Assembly (NCBI RefSeq): GCF_022539665.2
Contig: NC_081337.1
Span: 8,780,679 to 8,844,678 of the forward strand
Source: Daphnia carinata
Lineage: Eukaryota; Arthropoda; Branchiopoda; Diplostraca; Daphniidae
Length of the DNA stretch: 64,000 nt
Reading direction: 5' to 3'
Part shown: positions 10,951 through 23,898 of the stretch, one piece after another
Layout of the letters: each line of letters opens with the position of its first letter
Position numbering within the stretch: the first letter of the stretch is position 1
The notes under the pieces: model-generated
What the model was told of the DNA's origin: nothing
Databases searched by the model: none
Seen by the model: the letters and a program-made list of their open reading frames with translations, nothing else
Translations under genes and position numbers: made by a program

Positions 10951-12908
10951 ATGCCAGAATCTAATGCATTAGAAAATCGTTACGTTTCGTGCATTCGAGT
11001 AAATGGAAAGCCGATTCTACCGCCAATTGTAAGTTTTCCAAGTTTTATATGACATGATTTATTCTTGCAATACTAATAAAATGTGATACATGTCAGTTGA
11101 ACGATGACAAACGAAGAGCGATGCGACAGCTTAGAGAAGAAGCTATTGCCGTTGAATGCCGCTTAAAAGAAAAACGCCGGGCTCAACTTATGGAACAAGT
11201 CCAGATTATTCTTGACAAATGTGTGACATTAGATGAACTTAATGTTTCCAAGGTAGAGCCATCGAAGTACCGCCTAATAAGCGAACCTCTTCTACAAACA
11301 CCAGTGAGGCTTAACAGTTCACTTTCTCAGCCAGCCAAGCTACCAAAGCCAGTAACGTCGTACTCATTACCATCCACCCCATTACTAGACGAAGTTTCAA
11401 TTGAGGATCTTCACAAGAAGTTTTTATCCATGAAGCAGAATTGCAAAGATGTCAGCGTTTCAGAATCATCAGCAATGAGCACTGATTTAGGACCTTACAT
11501 GCAAGATTCAGACTCAGATTCTAGTTCTTCAGATTCTTCTACACCTCGTGCATTGACCTTGTCTGACACCGACATTTCTACAAGTTTGGATTGTTCTACA
11601 CCCATAAAATCTCAAAGAGTACGACGCTTGTCATACACGCTGGAAGCACCTAGTCCGGTGTTGTTGAAAATGATGCAGAACAAAGCAGCCGAACGAGAGA
11701 GAGCGACCATTTTGGATGTGCCTAGACTTAACCTTTCCAATTCTGATGATTTGCCAAGAAATGGTGCTGATTCCTCCCAGGGGGGCAATCAGCAAACGAG
11801 CATGCTTCAGGTAACAGCAGTTCAATATTCCGCCACTGTATCGGACAAGAATCGAAATAACGGAAGTCTAAATGCAGCGCACAATCTAATGAACTTAAAT
11901 TTGCCCCCAAAAAACACTGAAGATGTAATCAACGGAAACTCGACTGAAAAACAAAAAGCCAACACTTCGCACAAGCCAAATTTTGAAGCTAACAAATCGA
12001 AACTTGAAAGTATAGCAACAAACTGTGATAACAACGGAAACTCACCCCGAATTCAAGATGTTCCCAAATCTGGGAATTTGATTGAAGAATTTTTAACGCA
12101 ACAACAAAGACTCATGAACGAATTATTAGAAAAGCAAGCCAAAGAACAAGAGAGATTGGTGCAATTATTTAAAGAACAAGAAGAACAACTGATGACACGA
12201 ATGCAAGCGCAAGCGTTGCAGCAGCCGTCAGTTGCCGAAAATAAAAGTCCAGCTTGCCGCAGTTTGAAGCAGAGCTTCGACCGTTCGGCCAAGGCTAGGA
12301 GCCTGTTTGAATCTGGCCGTCTTTCTGCATTAGTTCGCGGCTATTTGACTCGACGACTCTTAACCACCGATCGAGTGCAGTCTATCATTCAAACCATTCG
12401 CGACACGACAACCTGTCTCAAAGAATTAAACCAGGGTAACATGACGATTTTGCCTAGCGATATTGAATTGCATAAACGTCTAATTCAGCAGCTAAACGGA
12501 GCAATCCATTCGTTGCACGAAATTTTTTTCGAGTGGGATGTCAACGAAAGAATGTTAGTTATAGCACGTGACAGGGAGAAAAAAGCTGGCCTAATCGTTA
12601 CGGGAGTGTCGATTCGTATGCGGCCAAGAAGTCGTTCTCTCTCGTCAGCTACTGTCAAAAGTCTGGAGCGCAAATTGACTAGACACGACAGCCAAAATAG
12701 TAGCCGGCCAAGCTCAGCCTCCACTGCACATCCACGCACCTCTCCGTCTAGTTTGGCCCCTTCTTCAGCTGATCGCAAGCGAAGCCCTTCGTCCAGCGGA
12801 TCTTTCTCGTCTTTCAGTGCTGCGCCATCAAATGGTAAAAACCGACTTTCCACGCGCATTCCACCTCATTTACGCGTCTTAGTTTATCGTTTGAAGCGTA
12901 AAGGCTAA
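10951..12908 (+). CDS. CP110: Centriolar coiled-coil protein of 110 kDa (CP110)
   Basis: Two exons, 10951-11028 and 11097-12908, joined in frame to 629 residues. The N terminus (CIRVNGKPILPPI, then LNDDKRRAMRQLREEA and a basic helix to QIIL) matches the conserved N-terminal block of CP110. Residues about 355-402 form a Gln/Glu-rich coiled coil. Residues about 425-455 contain SALVRGYLTRRLLTTDRVQ and IIQTIRDT, the IQ-like block seen near the C terminus of vertebrate CP110. The end is Ser/Arg-rich and basic. Family knowledge: CP110 caps the distal end of centrioles, limits centriole length and blocks ciliogenesis with CEP97. Human CP110 is about 1,010 aa; the loss is mainly in the middle, as in other arthropods. 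Regulation is unknown; the 5' region is shared with THUMPD1. Confidence 0.9.
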
Positions 12909-15900
12909 ATGCTTTTCTCGTATTCGTTTGTTGGCAGGATCATTACACGGCAAGAACAAACATAAGCCGTCGACCCGAAAACCTTGGCGTTGCTGATCTA
13001 CTGATCTACTACTTATCGGAAAAATTCAGTCCATGTCTGTGTTGGTTAACGAAAGTCGCCTAGCTCTTATTTTGTGGTGTAGGTTTGGTCATTAACACAG
13101 GCACAACTGTACTTTCATTCCCCGTGCATGAAATGTTTTTGGAAAGTCAAACTTTTTATGATCTCCTATATTTCCCTTATTATTTGTCCGGAAGTCCTAC
13201 CTGTGTGCTCGCTCTTAAACCCGTTAAGTATAAGAATAAAAAAAAGCAATGATATGGAGAATTATCAAATAAAATAGGCAAGTAAAGAAGAGAAGGAAAA
13301 AAATGGAACGGTGAACTCAATCTTGCAGCAAATCCGTTGATGGACGCAACACAAAAAAGTAAATGACTGTGGAGGTCTGTGCAGCAGAATGGGTTTATTT
13401 GCGACCAGCAGCCTTCCCGCAGTGGGCGCGTGTATAGGAGGAACCGTCACGCTCCTGGAGATCCATTGAACCCGTTTATGAAATACGTGAGGCAACTCAC
13501 CACTGACCGATATTTTTTTTTCTCCATCCATTGCGGTTTCAGCCGCGATGTTCAATTTTCTCAGCATCTCTCTTTTTTTTTTCTTTCTCGAACTCGATTT
13601 GTTCCGAGTTGCATCATCTTCTACTTACCGCGATGGGCTACCCCAATTATTAATCAAGTCGGTGACTCGTCTTCGTGTTACAAGACCATTTACTTCCTTC
13701 CATGTTATAGCCAAACTCACGCTGTGAAAATCGCCGTGATTAGTGAAGCTCGTTTGCCTGTTGCCGAGAAATTCTCGCTGATATTTCTGTGGAACTTCTC
13801 GTTTCACTGCTTTAATATATATTTTTTGAAACAAAAAAAAAGGTTAAAAAGAAGAACCAAAATGAAGTAAAAAAAAATTGTACGTATTCAGGAAGTACCA
13901 TGTGAAATCAAAGCCGGCCACGTCGAGGGAAATAGTGCGTGATGCACATGCATAAATAACTCCCTAGTTTTACACGATGTTTACAGGCAGTTCCTAGCCA
14001 GTAGAAAAGAAGGAGTTCCATTGAAATTCCACTTTCGGGAAACTTCCGCTGCTCTAACTAAATCGAATAATAAAACAAAGAACAATAAATTCAGTAATGA
14101 ATGATACTTCAAATGTAAAATCCCTTGGAAATCGGTTCATACGTTTGGCGCGTGCCAACATAGATGATTAGATTTTTAAAAAAATCTAGATCACGAAAAT
14201 TGCGAAGGCTACGCCCTAAGAAGGAAGCCCTACAGCCACCGACAAGGACGTTCAGACCTCCTGGTTTGTTTTGTTCTTTTTTTTTTGGCAAATTGCCACC
14301 TATTTTACTGTCACCATTTATGGCTTTAGTCATAAATGGAGATAAATTCTGCATTTACAAATCAAAGCAAGTGATTTAATTCTAATAGAGCCAATGATAA
14401 TCATTGCAAATGAAAAAGGATACCGTCGTTGTTCTTTGAGTGACCAATGTTGTACAACCTGTTCACGAGATTGTGCTTGTTCATCAGACCGGTACCACCA
14501 CCGGTACCACTACTAGAATCTCATCCGCCTCTTTGCAAAAATAATCCTCTCATCGTTAATGCTTAAGCATCCTGTACGAGAAGACGCTGACAAACCGCTG
14601 AAAAGTGATCTAGTTTTCAGATGGACGGCCGTAGTTTCTAGTACCTCTTTTCTTTTCTTTTTTATTGGGTAATGGATCCTGCTTCCGTTCTCAATGTACT
14701 CTATTTGAGAGCTGTAGTATCTGTAGTATGCAAGTAAAAACAAAACAAAAAAAGAATCAAATCAAAATAAAAAGAACAATAGACTAGCTTAATCACTTCC
14801 TTTGTTCTTGCATGGTAATGGAATTTAGCCTTTTCGCGATGCTAGTGCTAACCAAAGCATACGAAACTGTGTCATGAAGACGACGGTAAACGTCGTGATG
14901 AATTTTTACCAATGACCTTCTTTTAAAGATTTTTCTGAAATGATTCCTTAAGAAAAAGTTATTCTAGCATATGAAAGGCAAGTTTGAATTAATGTGCTAA
15001 TAATGCAAATTCGTGCAAGGTATTTAGGCTTTCTCCATTCTTTGCATAATTAGATTTGGCAAGGATAGAATAAGGCCAAACGGAGTTGCAACGTCATCTG
15101 GCAAACATGTCGTTCAATGTCCTTATCAGGAAAGTGTTGGCCAGTATGACATAAAAACAGCCAACATTTCACTGAATTACTAAACCGAATCATTATTCCA
15201 ACTTCACGCTAAAGTACCTCTCCATAAGTAACGTTGGTCTATTGTTTTTCTTCTCTTTCTAACACGTAGTGTTGCTAGCGTTTGAGTCAACTGAGCGGAC
15301 ATTTTTTTACGATTTGGGAAGCTGTTTAGCAGTTTAGGTTTCGGTGTCTGATTTAATGGCCAGCTGATTAAGCGAATAAAAATTTTAAAGGCATTGCAAC
15401 GTTGCAAAACAATGTGATGTTTATGGGTACTAGCTGCGAAGAGTGTGCGGTTGCCTTCTCAGGCTCCATCGTGTCTATTGAGCAGTCGCCTCTTTCTGAA
15501 ATGTGTGATTCACGTGTCGTAGCTGAGAAAGAAAAAAGAAGTCGGTCATTCGTTGCAACGGTTGGTCAACATGAGCTGTAGGATCTTTTCTCGTCGAAAA
15601 TTGGAGTGCTGCTTCCTGCAACCTGGAATTAACTGGTAAGTGCCCATGCAATTGTTCAGACTGAGCTTTCACTGCGATTGTGCATGGCCGCTACGTTTTG
15701 GCGCCAAATTTCTTGTCTTTCATGCCTATTTTTGGTCGTTTGGTCTTCGTCCACTAAACAATCAATGGCGATCATGTCGCTTCACTGAATTTTTTCCAAT
15801 CAGGGTCTGCTTTTCTCCACTCAATTGCACTTTTTTCTCCATGTCATCTCGAAATATGGAGGGAGAGCGATGTCGATACATTCTTCATTTTCTCTATTTT

Positions 15901-16141
15901 TTTTTTTTTGAAAACTACTTTTTTTTTGGGGGGGGGGGGAGGGGAGATTGGTACAGCCCATATTTTGAAGCGAGCCGAAAGTGTGTTCGTGCATCACAGT
16001 CATTTTCAGGTGTTAGAAAATTCTCACATCCACCTCCCGCTCGCATTGTGCAACCCAGAATAGTATCTAATTGCACAACACCATCTTTTCTTTGGTTTTT
16101 CATATTTATTTTTTTTTTACTTTATTTTTTTTTTTTTGTTA

Positions 16142-16161
16142 GGGCTGGGTGGGTGGGGGGG
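16142..16161 (+). repeat. G-quadruplex-type motif
   Basis: Four or more G-triplets separated by one- or two-base loops (GGGCTGGGTGGGTGGG, then more G) fit the canonical quadruplex rule. It lies in intergenic DNA after a poly(T) tract. Folding and function are not shown by sequence alone. Confidence 0.5.
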
Positions 16162-17601
16162 ATTTCATGATTCACCACTTGACGGTTTCCCTCGATGCAC
16201 ATCAGACCATAATCGAGTACACATTTATAAGCCGTGTATGAATATAGTGGAACGTCTGCGGTCACTGCCGATGTACCCAGTGTCTTTGGAAACGTGATCG
16301 ATGTGACGTACTTTTTTCTTTCTTCTCATACCAACTCTCCCTTTAGTTTTTATTTTCTTTTTTTTTTATTTTAAATGTAATGTATCTGTTCTTTGACGAA
16401 CGCGCCAGTCATCAATATCACCAGTCCATTTGTTAGTACCTATCATCTCGGGGTAAGAATCTCTCTCGTTGTCCCGGCTTCAAAGAAAGGTTAACGGTAC
16501 AAGAACCAGAGGGAAGGGCGGAGTGAGGGGTAGAAAAATAAACACAAGCATACACCCTTGTCCCTGTCTCTGACATCCGATGAATAGATTAATGGTAATA
16601 ACCAGTTAACCACCTGTGTGTGGCCCTCGTGTTACGTGCCGCACGCACCGTAGGAAATCTAGGCAAAGAGGGTGTCGAAGAACGTCGAACGCATGACTTT
16701 TTCTTATTCGTCTTGTCGAGAAGAACCAGTCTTGGGAATCTCATTTCAATGAGAATTAGAAACGATTTAAAGGGGAAGTCGCCTTGAGGGATGCGTATGA
16801 AGATGAGGAGAAATATTTAGACTCCCCAAGTCTTTGAGTAGGGAGTCTGAAACCACAAAAGTTTGGGAACATGGCGCAGACATTCTCGGTTTGTGTTGTT
16901 TTTTTCTTTCCAAAAATGATTCGTTCATTTTCCCTTCACATTTTTTAAAGACTTTATTATACATAGATAGTTAAAAGTTAGGCAATTTGAAATAGAATCT
17001 TTGGCGATGTGTGAACAACATGAGGACGAATAGAAAATACGATTTGTGAAGGCACATCGAATTGCATTTATGTGCATTGTGTCTATGTACTAGGTGTATT
17101 AAGGTCACTTTGAAAAATAAGATAGAATGACGGTAACAATAACAAAAAAGCTGTTTCCTGGCCCACTGGGTACGAATCGTGGTTGGGTGTAGGGAAAAAA
17201 AAAAAAGGAATTGGGGAAAAAGAAGGCGGTGACGGAATGTCATCGGCGGAAGCAACTTTCTCCAAACATAAACAAAAGAAGCGCCAGAGAAGACAATAAA
17301 AAATTCTTACCCAATATGTTGAGGTGTTTGTTCCTATTTCCAAGTTTATTTTTAGTTTGGGTTTTTTTTTTATTTGGTTACAGTTATCGTCCACCACAAT
17401 AGTATCCAAAATGAGTTGTTCATTTCCCTCTTAATCTTCGTTTGTATTTTGCCAAATTTATAGAATGAAAGGCTACGTCTGTTTGGATTTTTTACGCATA
17501 GCCCCATCAACCAAAAAATTTCACTCATTCATTTTGTTTGACGGCCTCGTGCTGGCCCACCTTGTAAGTCGGACATGCGTGTTTGTTTTCCACCTGACTG
17601 G

Positions 17602-17628
17602 GAGAGAGAGAGAGAGAGAGAGAGAGAG
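17602..17628 (+). repeat. (GA)n microsatellite
   Basis: An uninterrupted run of about 13 GA dinucleotides in intergenic DNA, about 2.5 kb upstream of the gene A promoter. It could serve as a GAGA-factor site or simply be a microsatellite. Confidence 0.9.
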
Positions 17629-20066
17629 GGCATTAGAAGTCGAGCAGAATGATGTGAACCGAAGATAATTGCGACCCATTCAGAAAAGATTGTTGGTTTT
17701 TTTTTCCAGCGTGAACGATATTAATTCGATTGATCGAGCTTTGCTTTCATAATTGGACTGAAAAACGAGAAACGTTTCAGTGGGGAAAGGTTGACCGAAC
17801 AATTTTAACTAGCCGTGAAAACGAGGCTGATGCTTGTGTTATCCGGCCACGCCAATATCCGTGAACTGATCAATGAGCTCTATCAACAGTTGTCCGTTCC
17901 GCCGAATTTTTTCGTTTCTTTATTGTTGTTTTTCTTTTTTTTTGCCCAATATTGAAAAAGAAAAATGAAGTCGGAGAAATCGGGATGAAAGGCGGAAAAT
18001 TGACCTCGGCAATTCCAGAAAATTTGATTTTCATTTTGCCTCATTCAATTCAAATGTTTTGGGTTGGAGGTGGACAATGTAAATTGTCGTCGTAAGTAGC
18101 CGAAAAAAGGTAGAACAAGTCTTTTCTTTTGGTGGACTAACGGCCCTCGCATTGGTCACAGCTTGCGTAAAAGCGTTGACTAATGACTGGGCCGTTGTAC
18201 ATTACGCATCAGATTTGTCTAGTCTAATAAGCAAAACTAGGGGAAAAAGAAACGAGGAACTCATTTTTGTTTTGTGCAAAAGGATAATGAGCTCCAATTT
18301 CTTTTGCGACAAGAAGAAAGAAAACAAGTACGAGAAAACCACCAAGTTAAATGATCTTCATGTTATGCTACTGGCCTCGCTTATAGAAAGAAAGAGATAA
18401 TGAGCTTTTCTATTCATGCCGTGAATACTTGCATAGTTTAAGGACGAGAAATAGTTTTGGGGAAATAGCAACAACCTCGGAACAGTTTATGAGAACGTGT
18501 TTTTCTTCCTTCTTAATGCAAAGTCAAAATATTGAAACGTACCTGATTGGCATCCCGCGTGAAAAGGCTGCGTCCTTGCTATTTTGTTCCTCTTTCTTTA
18601 AATTCCAAATTGCGAGAAGGCGAATTACGTGGTTAGATGCGATAATATGGGAGAAAAAGAAATAAAAAAGAAAATCTCCGTTCTATAGAAATTATCGTCA
18701 ATCATTCACGGACGTCAGAGATGGACCGAACGAAAATGATGACATCATCCAACGGTACCTTTCTTTATGCAATCACGCAGGCTCGTTAGGAAGGGAAGGA
18801 ACGCCGCGATGTGACGACAATTGTTGCAACTTGTTTATTCTTTCGTGTACTGTCCCGCTTCCTTTTTCTCGTTGGAAATAGATTCATTTTCACGGGGACC
18901 TTTTTTTGATACGCTTTCACGAAATGATTGCCTATCCCCTCTTTTTTTCTCTTAAATTTTTAAATAACAAGTGGTACGTGTATATATTAATTATTGCCCG
19001 CTTCATCGCAATCTCCGGGGTGTCTATAGCGGTGCATTTCTTCAACTATCACTTGACTGGTTATTGTTGTTGCTGAAAGAACATAAGAGAGGGACCCTCG
19101 GATGACAAGCGATTTCCACGCTGGACACGCTGCAATGAGAATGGGGGGAGGTGCAGCACAGTAGCGCTAAGACGCTCGATAATTGTCTCCGCGTGACCGT
19201 TCAAAAGAAGAAGAAAAAGAAACGAGTCTTAGATATTCCGCTGTCGCCAATCTCGATTGGCTTCCTCATTTCATATTTAAACTGGAATTTCACATCTAGG
19301 AGGCTCTTTGATTTGTGATAAACCAGAATTCAGCATCTTTTTGAGAATGTGCGTAGATAACGTTCGTGATTGATCCAAACGTCGAAACGGTTAGATTGTC
19401 CAAATTTAACGGTTTTTTTTTCTTAATTGTGAAAAGAGCTTTTGAGGAACTCGAGTACGTACTTGACCGGTCTTCAGAAGTTGGATCGTTCATTGCTTTG
19501 TTTATTGATATTTCTGAGGTGTATATTTATTTGTTTGTTTGGCCGTGACGCTTTGATTCGTGTTGAATACAGAGTGGTTTGTATGGCTATTCAATTAAGC
19601 GGACTCCCCAGGTCTTTCGTAATCCCTGAGGCGAAAGATTGAATTTCCTTAAATGACGTCTTCGGGTCCCTTTAAAAAAATAAAAATCTTTATCAACGAG
19701 ACGGAACAGATCCAATCAACAGTGACGGTTTCGAGAGATCATGTTATACGAAAATAGAAATTTTATTTGCCCAGACTGGTGCATGTGTCTACCGGCCGGC
19801 TAGCTCTGCGACTAGTGGGCCGTCGCAGTCCCACTCACACGCACATTTCACCTGCCCCGGTCTTTCTCTTTTGCTGCTTGATCCCTCGCATTTTTCTATT
19901 AAAAAACAAATGCCAAATCCAAACTGAGAAAACGGGAAAGTACACAAGAGAAAAGGAAGAAAAAGAAAGAAGAAGAATAAAACAAAACAAAAAAAAAAAA
20001 AGATAGTATACATGTATTTACTAGAATAAGCATGAAAAAACAAAATAAGGCGGGCTATCTAGCTGA

Positions 20067-20107
20067 TATAAAAACCCTCGGCTTGGAGAAACCGAACGTT
20101 CAGTCTT
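20067..20107 (+). promoter_or_regulatory. TATA box and initiator of gene A
   Basis: TATAAAAA at 20067-20074 is followed 35 bp later by the initiator TTCAGTC (start A at about 20102). The coding start lies at 20489, giving a ~390-nt leader. A GTGAGT donor near 20256 and an AG acceptor at 20394-20395 could remove a small 5' UTR intron. Calls rest on consensus and spacing. Confidence 0.65.
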
Positions 20108-20488
20108 CTCCCGGCCGCTTGGCCCACAACACTCGTACTCACCTCCTCTTTTCTCTCCTCCTATTTTTTAAAGCCATCCCATCCTCGTCGTTCCTCTCAC
20201 TTGCTAGAATTTTGATTTTGCATCCGTCAATTTTGCTTAGTAAACAACTTGCGCGTGAGTGATTCTATTTAGATTTCTGTCGTTTTTGCAAAACATCAGT
20301 CAGACATTTTTCAGCTCATTTTGTGTTCTGATTGCGTCCTTTTTTCCTGTCATCGATCATCGAATCAAGTGCCTGTTATTTTCTTGATTGACCAGGTCTG
20401 ACCAGGTCCGATTCTTCCAGTCTACCAAACCGGCCGGCCGATCGCACAGCAGGAAGGAAACGACTGTCCAACACAAAATAATCCCGCC

Positions 20489-21187
20489 ATGGCTCGAAAC
20501 AGGTACGATTTTTTTTTCTATTTCATTTGCATGAGTAGAAATATATCCCCAGTGTTGTTTGAATTGTGACGGGCTTTTTTCGGGCCTGTCGTCACACACG
20601 TCCGAAACAAAAACTGATGGATGGTTTCACTAAAACCTGTTTGTAGTAGCCAGTATTTCCGCTATTTAGAGCGCTATCTCACTCGAGATGCATTAAAAAA
20701 AAGTAGCGGCCGGTAGAATAAGGGGCGAAAAAAAAAAAAAGTTTTGATATTAGACATTTCAATTCGAGTCTAAACAACAGTGTGAAAAAGGAACAGGTCG
20801 TAGGCTTGATTAAACGCGTGCTAGACTAGCCGCTTCGTTAATTCGTTCACGTCATTTGTGGAATGGAAGCTTTTCTGATGCTAAAAGATTGTCGTCCTTG
20901 GCATGACATCGTTTACATTCTTTGCTGCTTGTTTTGTTGTTGCTAGTCCTATGGATCATTATTCAGACGCCCCGGATTTTGTTTCTGACACAAACTCTCT
21001 GCCATTTTTTGTTTTCCGTTAGAACATCAGTCAAGATGATCTTCTTCTCGTTGTATCTCTCTCTCACTGTGTCGATCGTCACGCCCGACGAACGCGACAA
21101 CAGTCGCTTCTCCGCTTCGTTTCTTGCCATTCACATACCTTTATTTTTACTCGATACGAACGCCCGGAACACACTTTTAGAAAGGTC

Positions 21188-21218
<31 letters not shown>

Positions 21219-23863
21219 TTTGGATGGAGGTGACGTCATAGTGTTGGAATCGCGACATTAGCGCGTCGTTGAACTTGTCACAGTCTCTTTGGCGTATCCA
21301 TTTTTTTTTTTCATCCCGCGCTGCGTGTCATTCATCATTGCTGGCGCGTTCACGCTCGACTGCGACGCCATTCAATGTGGGTCGCAAAACAACAAATCTG
21401 AAAACAAATACAAACCCACCAGTAGGTGAGAGACAGCAGAGAAAAAAGTTGCCGCTCTGATTTCATCTAAGAAATGTTCTCGGCCCTTTTTTGCGGTTCG
21501 TTAATCGCCGTATCAGGTGTACACAACAGTAGCAATTTAGTGTTGCCAAGTACCTCTTATATATATATTTAAAAAAAAAAGATATATATATATAGATATA
21601 CCAAGTGAGATGGCAAAAGCAAATAGCTGCTACTGTTCTTTTTGTGTGTTGGGGGGCTTGTTATGATTGATGGGCCATCAGGTACGATATTTCGGTCAAT
21701 GACGAAGGTACGCCTCCGCCAAACCACCCACATTCTCATTCACCTGATTTGAGATAAAGGATTTCTGAGTAGGCTTAACATCGTTTTAATATTTCTGTGT
21801 TTTTTTTTTTTTTTTACAGTTATTTACTGGAAATTTTTTAATTTTGCCGAATAACGTGATGATGGCTTGTTGGCGGGCGGGCATTTTTATCGATGTTTTT
21901 AAGCGGGGCATTGCGCGCCGCTCGCGCAATAAGAACTTAGTTCAAATAAAAATCCGTTTTTGGAGGAAAAAGAAAATACGTCGTTAGACGAGCATTAGTG
22001 GTCATGCGGAAAGCGGCACCCACGAAATCACAGAAACCCCCCCGCATCAAAATAAGAGAAAGAAGAAAAAATTATTTTTTAATATCGTACTTAGTTTTCA
22101 TTCTTTACAATACCACTCCATACTAGGTCACCGCCAACCTAGAGTCGCATTTCTTTTTCGCTTCATTCCTTTTTTTTTTCATGATTACAACGTTTTTGTG
22201 TTTTAAATTTAATGTCAAAAGGCTCGTTAAGTACCAAGAAGTGCGCTGTCGGTGTACCTATACGCAGGCGGCGTGAGAAACGTAGAAGACGAGGGATTTT
22301 AAACTCTCGCCCTCCATCCCTGTATAACTCATTTCTTTCTACAACTCATCGTACGTGGGCTATATGTCTTCGTGCATTTATTTTTTGTCGTTCCTTTTCT
22401 CTGTTTCCCGGAGGTGCCGGACGCGCTCCAGGGCAACATGTCATCCCCCTTTCTCATTGTTTCCTCCCCCTGCGCATTTCAAAGCCCAATTTGTTTCATC
22501 AAGACTTTGGGGAGGGTCATACACGAGGCCTCTTTTTTCTTTTTCTCTGAGCACTATCATCTACTATAATTCCTTTCAACCATTTTTTATGGCTTGTCTC
22601 ATTGGTAGCGCCGACAAATCATTACAGACGCGTAATAGTCGTTGTTTGACGTAAACTATTGTTCCATCCAGCGCTATGTAGCCCTGGCGATGATAGTGAT
22701 GGTGTTGAGGAATCGATGATCGATGAAATTGGGTGCTACTTAGACGATGAGGTAAAGAAGAAAAAGTTCAACCGTCATCATACCATATCCTACCTGGTCC
22801 AATCCTCTAACAATCGGCAGCACGGAGATGATTCGTTTTCATATCTCACCTTTTTCGGGACAGGTCTTATTGCATACCTTCAAGTTCGTAGCCCCGACAC
22901 GTACAATAGAGGGAAGACAACAAAAGCCTCCAAACATTTTCAGGTGTTTTTTTTTATTCTACACGTTATGGCGTTGGACAAGTAGAAGGAAAAAAGCAAG
23001 GAGGGAAACGGGAAAAATTAATGTTTTGAAAAAAACGGAGAGTTGGTTATGCGATTGTTATGTCCAATGTCCGTTTCAATAGGGTCGTGACTCTCTCAAA
23101 ATTATTGCTTTACCCACATCTCAGTCCTCCTCTAAAGAAAGAAAATTGGCTTTTAAAGAAATTTTCTTTTTTTTTTTTCTTTTCGGACATTTCTTTTTGT
23201 GATGTGTGGTGCGTATACAGTCAATTTCGGTAGCCGCTGAAATACGCGAAATCTTTTCTTTTGGGGGCCCTCCATTCAACGACTAATTTACCTACCGTTT
23301 GTGTGTCCAACTCGAGATTTTTCCTTTTAACAAAAAATGAATGTCATTGTCGTTGGTTTTCCTGGATGTGCAGAGAAGTCCGGGACGAGGGGAAAAGAGA
23401 TAAATACAAACTATTTTCGACAGTCATCTACAGCGTTGACAAGATCCTGTATTCAGTTTGATGGATAGCAGCCTCTTCATCATTCATTATCGCGCTTTTT
23501 TTTTTGGCATCTTTTGGCTCTTGCGACGCCCAACAATATATCGAAATGAAGCGACCGAACGCGTTGTCGTGTCCTCTCGCAAGTTCATTTGTTTTCATTT
23601 GTGTCTTGTTCTTTATCTCTTCGTTTTTTGAAAGTAAAAAGATTTCTCATCATTTGAGGAGATCATGATTCAACTCGTTTTCTTTCACAGAACGAACGTT
23701 GATGAATTCAGGTTGATGAGCGCTACATGTTTGACTTGTTTCACTTTGATTCGTAATGTTGAAGTGGACCGTGTGAGTGACACGCAAGATGAAGGTCACG
23801 ATATATAGGCAATCCATCTAATATCCCTTCCGGCCGTCATCACCGTGGGCGCCGGCCATAATT

Positions 23864-23898
<35 letters not shown>

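Larger units (their letters stand above)
12909..20060. other. 7-kb gene-poor region between CP110 and gene A
   Basis: No gene could be supported on either strand. The DNA is AT-rich with long T/A homopolymers. It includes a poly(T) and poly(G) patch at 15900-15948, a G-quadruplex-like motif at 16142-16161 and a (GA)n microsatellite at 17602-17628. A GC-richer patch at 13379-13490 has an open frame and splice-like borders but no recognisable protein. The last few kb may hold distal regulatory DNA of gene A. Confidence 0.5.

Noticed and set aside
14314..14340. Small hairpin CCATTTATG/CATAAATGG
   Set aside because: Nine-bp arms are expected by chance in AT-rich DNA of this length and no context supports a function.
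15640..16170. 176-codon plus-strand open frame
   Set aside because: It depends on poly(T) and poly(G) runs read as Phe and Gly, has no domain and no splice or promoter support.
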